Shown here: one piece after another, positions 61,411 to 64,000 of the stretch
Numbering within the stretch: the first letter of the stretch is position 1
Layout of the letters: every line of letters starts with the position of its first letter
NCBI RefSeq assembly: GCF_003234265.2
Contig: NZ_CP126256.1
Location: forward strand, 3,224,001 to 3,288,000
Direction: 5' to 3'
Origin: Curtobacterium sp. MCSS17_015
Lineage (GTDB): Bacteria > Actinomycetota > Actinomycetes > Actinomycetales > Microbacteriaceae
Length of the DNA stretch: 64,000 nt
Program-made: the position numbers and the translations under genes
Notes under the pieces: model-generated
Told to the model about the DNA's origin: nothing
What the model saw: the letters and a program-made list of their open reading frames with translations, nothing else
The model's database searches: none

Positions 61411-61456
61411 TCAATCGATTGATGCGACCGTAGGAGCGTCAAACGCGTTGACGCAA
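61411..61456 (-). promoter_or_regulatory. LacI promoter with two operators
   Basis: On the minus strand a TTGCGT -35 (61456-61451) and a TACGGT -10 (61432-61427) are separated by 18 bp. Operator one, GCGTCAA-N5-TTGACGC (61436-61454), fills the spacer. Operator two, the perfect palindrome TCAATCGATTGA (61411-61422), lies just downstream of the -10. Both share TCAA/TTGA half-sites. Binding at both would block polymerase entry and escape. Confidence 0.7.
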
Positions 61457-61556
61457 AATCCCGTTACCCGATCGTGACCAGCACCGTCGTGAGGGGCGGC
61501 GGAGGCGGGCGGACGGGGAGGGGACCGATCAGGTGCAGCAGCCCCGGAACCACGGC

Positions 61557-61599
61557 GGCCGGGAGGATGAGCGTCCGGACACGACTCCTCCTCCCGGCC
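61557..61599. terminator. hairpin after the aldo/keto reductase
   Basis: GGCCGGGAGGA (61557-61567) pairs with TCCTCCCGGCC (61589-61599) around a 21-base loop, 32 bases past the minus-strand reductase stop. It separates that gene from the LacI promoter. Confidence 0.65.
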
Positions 61600-61630
61600 T
61601 CGCGGCCACCGGGGCGTGGGTCGCGCTGTC

Positions 61631-62665
61631 TCAGGCTGCTCGGCGCTCGGCGACGGGGCGCCGACGCAGCCCGGCCTGCAGGACTGCTGGCGGGGCGTAC
61701 TGCTGGTCGAGACGACCGACGTCCGTGCCCGGCGGGACGATCGCGTCGATCCGGTCGAGGACCTCGTCCGACAGCGCCACGTCGGCGCCCGCGAGCAGGT
61801 CGTCGAGCTGCTCCATCGACCGCGGACCGATCAGCGCGCTCGTGACTCCGGGGTGTGCGATCGCGAACGCCATCGCGAGGTGGGTCATCGGGATGCCGAC
61901 CTCCTCGGACAGCGCGACGACCTGCTCGACGGCGTCGATGCGTCGCTCGTCCTGGTTGTGCCGGAACAAGCCGACGCGGGCGAGGTCGCTCTGCTGGCCC
62001 TTGCGGAACCGCCCGGTCAGCATGCCGCCGGCAAGCGGGCTCCAGACGAGAGTGCCCATGCCGTAGCGCTCGACGACGGGCAGGACCTCGCGCTCGATGC
62101 CGCGGTTCAGGATCGAGTAGGTCGGCTGCTCCGTGCGGAAGCGCTCGAGACCCCGGTGTTCCGAGGTCCACTGCGCCTCCACCTGCATCGACGCCGGGAA
62201 GTCGCTCGTGCCGATGGCGCGCACCTTGCCGCTGCGCACCAGGTCGGTCAGCGCCGACAGGGTCTCCTCGAGGTCGACCGTGTCGTCCGGTCGGTGTGCC
62301 TGGTACAGGTCGATGTGGTCGGTCTGCAGACGGCGGAGCGAGTCCTCCACCGCACGCATGATCCACCGGCGGGAGTTCCCCCGGCGGTTCGGATCGTCCC
62401 CCATCGGGCCGTTGAACTTCGTGGCGAGCACGACGTCGTCACGGCGACCCGCGAGCGCCTTGCCGAGCAGGGTCTCCGAGCCACCCTGCGAGTAGCGGTC
62501 GGCGGTGTCGATGAGGTTGATGCCGGCGTCCAGTGCCCGGTGGACGATCCGGATCGAGTCCTGTTCGTCTCCGTTGCCGATCCGGCCGTCGGTGCCGAGC
62601 ATCATGGCGCCCAGCGCGAAGGGACTGACCTGGATACCGGTCTTGCCGAGGGTGCGGTACTGCAT
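61631..62665 (-). CDS. aldo/keto reductase
   Basis: 344-aa TIM-barrel reductase of the Tas/YajO type. The catalytic residues are in DTADRYSQGGSE (Asp, Tyr), VLATKFNGP (Lys) and LYQAHRPD (His); the cofactor end is SALIGPRSMEQLDDLL. Its promoter is well defined: TTGCGG, 18 bp, TATAGT, with a dyad in the spacer that the divergent TetR protein should bind. The start is ATG 62665, after GACAGGAGGATCCC. This is the best-supported regulated gene among the four aldo/keto reductases. Confidence 0.92.
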   Translation of the reverse strand: MQYRTLGKTGIQVSPFALGAMMLGTDGRIGNGDEQDSIRIVHRALDAGINLIDTADRYSQGGSETLLGKALAGRRDDVVLATKFNGPMGDDPNRRGNSRRWIMRAVEDSLRRLQTDHIDLYQAHRPDDTVDLEETLSALTDLVRSGKVRAIGTSDFPASMQVEAQWTSEHRGLERFRTEQPTYSILNRGIEREVLPVVERYGMGTLVWSPLAGGMLTGRFRKGQQSDLARVGLFRHNQDERRIDAVEQVVALSEEVGIPMTHLAMAFAIAHPGVTSALIGPRSMEQLDDLLAGADVALSDEVLDRIDAIVPPGTDVGRLDQQYAPPAVLQAGLRRRPVAERRAA

Positions 62666-62720
62666 GGGATCCTCCTGTCGATGGCGTCCCGGGTGCAGAT
62701 GTCGTAGTCTGACGCGAAGT

Positions 62721-62766
62721 GGAACGCTCTTCCGGAACTATACGGAACGCCTTTCCGTTTCCGCAA
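62721..62766. promoter_or_regulatory. divergent promoter/operator of the reductase and TetR genes
   Basis: For the minus-strand reductase, -35 TTGCGG (62766-62761) and -10 TATAGT (62742-62737) are 18 bp apart. CGGAA-CGCCT-TTCCG (62743-62757) lies in the spacer and TTCCGGAA (62730-62737) overlaps the -10. GGAACGC also occurs twice (62721, 62744). Together they look like TetR operators controlling both directions. Confidence 0.65.
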
Positions 62767-62786
62767 CCCCGGACCGAGGAGGACCT

Positions 62787-63332
62787 GTGCGCGCCGACGC
62801 CCGCCGCAACCTGGACGCTTTGATCGACGCCGCCAAGGCCGTGTTCGCCTCCGACGGCGTCGACGCCCCCGCGAAGGCCATCGCCGACCGCGCAGGCGTC
62901 GGCGTCGGCACCCTGTACCGCCGCTTCCCACAGCGCTCCGACCTGGTCGTGGCGGTGTTCCAGCAGGCCGTCGAAGCCTGCGCTGACGCCGCCGACGACC
63001 TGCGCGCCGCACACGCTCCGGACGAGGCGCTTGCTCGGTGGTTGCAGCGGTTCACCGAGTTCGTCGCCACCAAGCGGGGGCTCGCCGCCGCACTGCAGTC
63101 CGGCGACGCCGCCTTCGAGGCCCTCCCCGCCTACTTCATCGGACGGCTCGGCGGCACCCTGACGGAGTTGCTCGACGCAGCGTCAGCAGCCGGAACGGTC
63201 CGCGCCGACATCGACGCACCCCAGCTCCTCCGGGCCGTCGCCGACCTGTCCCACGGTGCGGCGACCCCCGAGCAGAGCCAGCAGCTCGTCGGACTCCTGG
63301 TCGACGGGCTCCGCTACCGCGCCACCGTCTGA
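62787..63332 (+). CDS. TetR-family regulator
   Basis: 181-aa regulator. The HTH is in NLDALIDAAKAVFASDGVDAPAKAIADRAGVGVGTLYRRFPQRSDLV (about residues 8-54, family core), with the TetR_C-type helical remainder. The start is GTG 62787 after CCGAGGAGGACCT. It is divergent from the aldo/keto reductase and followed by the remains of a DHA2-type efflux pump, suggesting that the original unit was a regulator-pump pair. Confidence 0.9.
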   Translation: MRADARRNLDALIDAAKAVFASDGVDAPAKAIADRAGVGVGTLYRRFPQRSDLVVAVFQQAVEACADAADDLRAAHAPDEALARWLQRFTEFVATKRGLAAALQSGDAAFEALPAYFIGRLGGTLTELLDAASAAGTVRADIDAPQLLRAVADLSHGAATPEQSQQLVGLLVDGLRYRATV

Positions 63333-63344
63333 GCAGCACCGGGC

Positions 63345-63746
63345 GTGGAGCGGAGGACGCCGAGGTCGCGTGTCCACGCCGCGGGGAGCCGCTTCGGGTA
63401 CGTCTGGGTCGCGCTCGCCCTGGTCCTCGTCGCCGCTGGGATGCGCCTCGTCGGTGTCGTCGCGGGCACCAACGTGATGACCGGTCTTCCGGAGAACCGC
63501 ACCACAGTCGGTGCAGCGCTCGTGGACACGTCCAGCCAGGCTGCAACCGGTATCGGGCTCGCCGTGACCGGCACGATCCTCGCAGCCCTGTTCACCGGCG
63601 ACATCTCCGCCACCAACTGGACCGCGCACCAGGCCGCCGCGTTCCAGACGGGCGTCACCGTCGCGGGCTTCGCCATGACCGTTGCCGCAGCGCTCCTCGT
63701 GGCGGTCGGCATGACCCGGGCGCGATCCGCACGGCAGGCCCGGTGA
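63345..63746 (+). pseudogene. C-terminal remnant of a DHA2-family MFS drug exporter
   Basis: From about base 63384 the translation matches the last three to four helices of an EmrB/QacA-type exporter: RFGYVWVALALVLVAAGMR, VVAGTNVMTGLPENRTT, GIGLAVTGTILAALFTG and the final AGFAMTVAAALLVAVGM helix. The preceding ~10 helices are missing; the upstream bases encode only an Arg-rich lead-in with no helix. It abuts the TetR gene directly. It is a 5'-truncated gene unlikely to work alone. Confidence 0.75.
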
Positions 63747-63775
63747 GCCCTGATCGACGTCGACCAGCGAGTGAC

Positions 63776-64000
63776 CTACGGCTGGCGACGGGTGGTCGCG
63801 CTCTCGCTCGTCGCTCGGTAGCGCGCGGCGATCGTCCCGAACGCGGCTGCGAGTTCTGGCGGGCCGACGACCTCCATCGGCACCTCGAACCTGCCGAACG
63901 ACGCTGCGAGTGCACCCCATGACCACGAACCGACCTCGAGAGCGCATCGGTGACCGTCGATCGCGGTCACGGTTCCGTCCCCGGCGAACGGCAGGACCTC
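63776..64000 (-). CDS. WYL-domain transcriptional regulator, C-terminal part (truncated by the window)
   Basis: Only the final ~74 residues lie in the window: a WYL/WCX C-terminal extension with the pattern GDGTVTAIDGHRCALEVGSWSWGALAASFGRFEVPMEVV in overlapping form, then PPELAAAFGTIAARYRAT. These YafY/DeoR-like regulators sense DNA damage or metabolites; the N-terminal HTH and WYL core are beyond the right edge. It is convergent with the pump remnant. Confidence 0.72.
   Translation of the reverse strand, partial: EVLPFAGDGTVTAIDGHRCALEVGSWSWGALAASFGRFEVPMEVVGPPELAAAFGTIAARYRATSESATTRRQP

Overview
This window comes from a high-GC Gram-positive actinobacterium, most likely Microbacteriaceae and probably Curtobacterium or a close relative. 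The evidence is the very high GC content, the strong G/C third-position bias, gene families typical of that group (PadR- and TetR-linked pumps, PRISE-type reductases, choice-of-anchor/TIG proteins ending in LAxTG) and many start codons sitting 6-7 bases after a TAnnnT -10 element, the signature of leaderless transcripts. There are no rRNA, tRNA, CRISPR or IS elements. The genus assignment is inferred from protein character only.

Layout. 1-9.1 kb holds housekeeping and accessory enzymes: an M23 peptidase whose N-terminus lies in another frame, a CNNM/CorC-type membrane protein behind a short leader ORF, an MmyB-like regulator, a methyltransferase, an FBP zinc protein, two aldo/keto reductases, a thioesterase and a YdeI-like protein. 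9.2-13.4 kb is a PadR-ATPase-FtsX permease operon with a palindromic operator. 13.4-18.2 kb has oxidoreductases, a MerR regulator with a long-spacer promoter, a PQQ-type sugar dehydrogenase lipoprotein and a PRISE reductase. 18.5-21.6 kb is a compact three-gene lactococcin-972-type bacteriocin locus: precursor, 7-TM immunity/transport protein and ABC ATPase. 21.7-28.2 kb contains a DHFR-like reductase, an epimerase-like protein, an aldo/keto reductase, DUF4126 and MarR genes, a 41-residue small protein and a sugar-porter MFS.

28.3-35.1 kb is the most unusual accessory stretch. It has a secreted beta-helix protein, a BLUF photoreceptor fused to a TetR-type DNA-binding domain (with the photocycle glutamine apparently replaced), and a DUF1023 alpha/beta hydrolase with a coiled helical N-terminus translationally coupled to three tandem paralogous lipoproteins. 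35.2-38.8 kb encodes a large LAxTG-anchored serine hydrolase. 38.9-43.2 kb is a GntR-ADP-ribosylglycohydrolase-NCS1 permease-PfkB kinase operon, probably for salvage of a ribosylated compound. 43.2-52.7 kb mixes regulators with their divergent partners, a Zn-alcohol dehydrogenase, a TIG-repeat LAxTG surface protein and two DUF2382 stress proteins. 52.7-54.8 kb has a divergent S-adenosylhomocysteinase-like protein and an ASCH protein. 54.8-61.5 kb is a LacI-controlled sugar ABC importer with a GH172 enzyme and a PfkB kinase, consistent with uptake of a difructose anhydride or related furanoside. The end holds an aldo/keto reductase/TetR pair, a truncated DHA2 efflux pump and the C-terminus of a WYL regulator.

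Two families of intergenic hairpins recur across the window. One has a GGACGGGAGGC/GCCTCCCGTCC stem (seven copies, nearly all just after stop codons). The other carries GGCCTGGAGGCGCGG (one complete 48-bp palindrome and two half copies). Most probably act as terminators.
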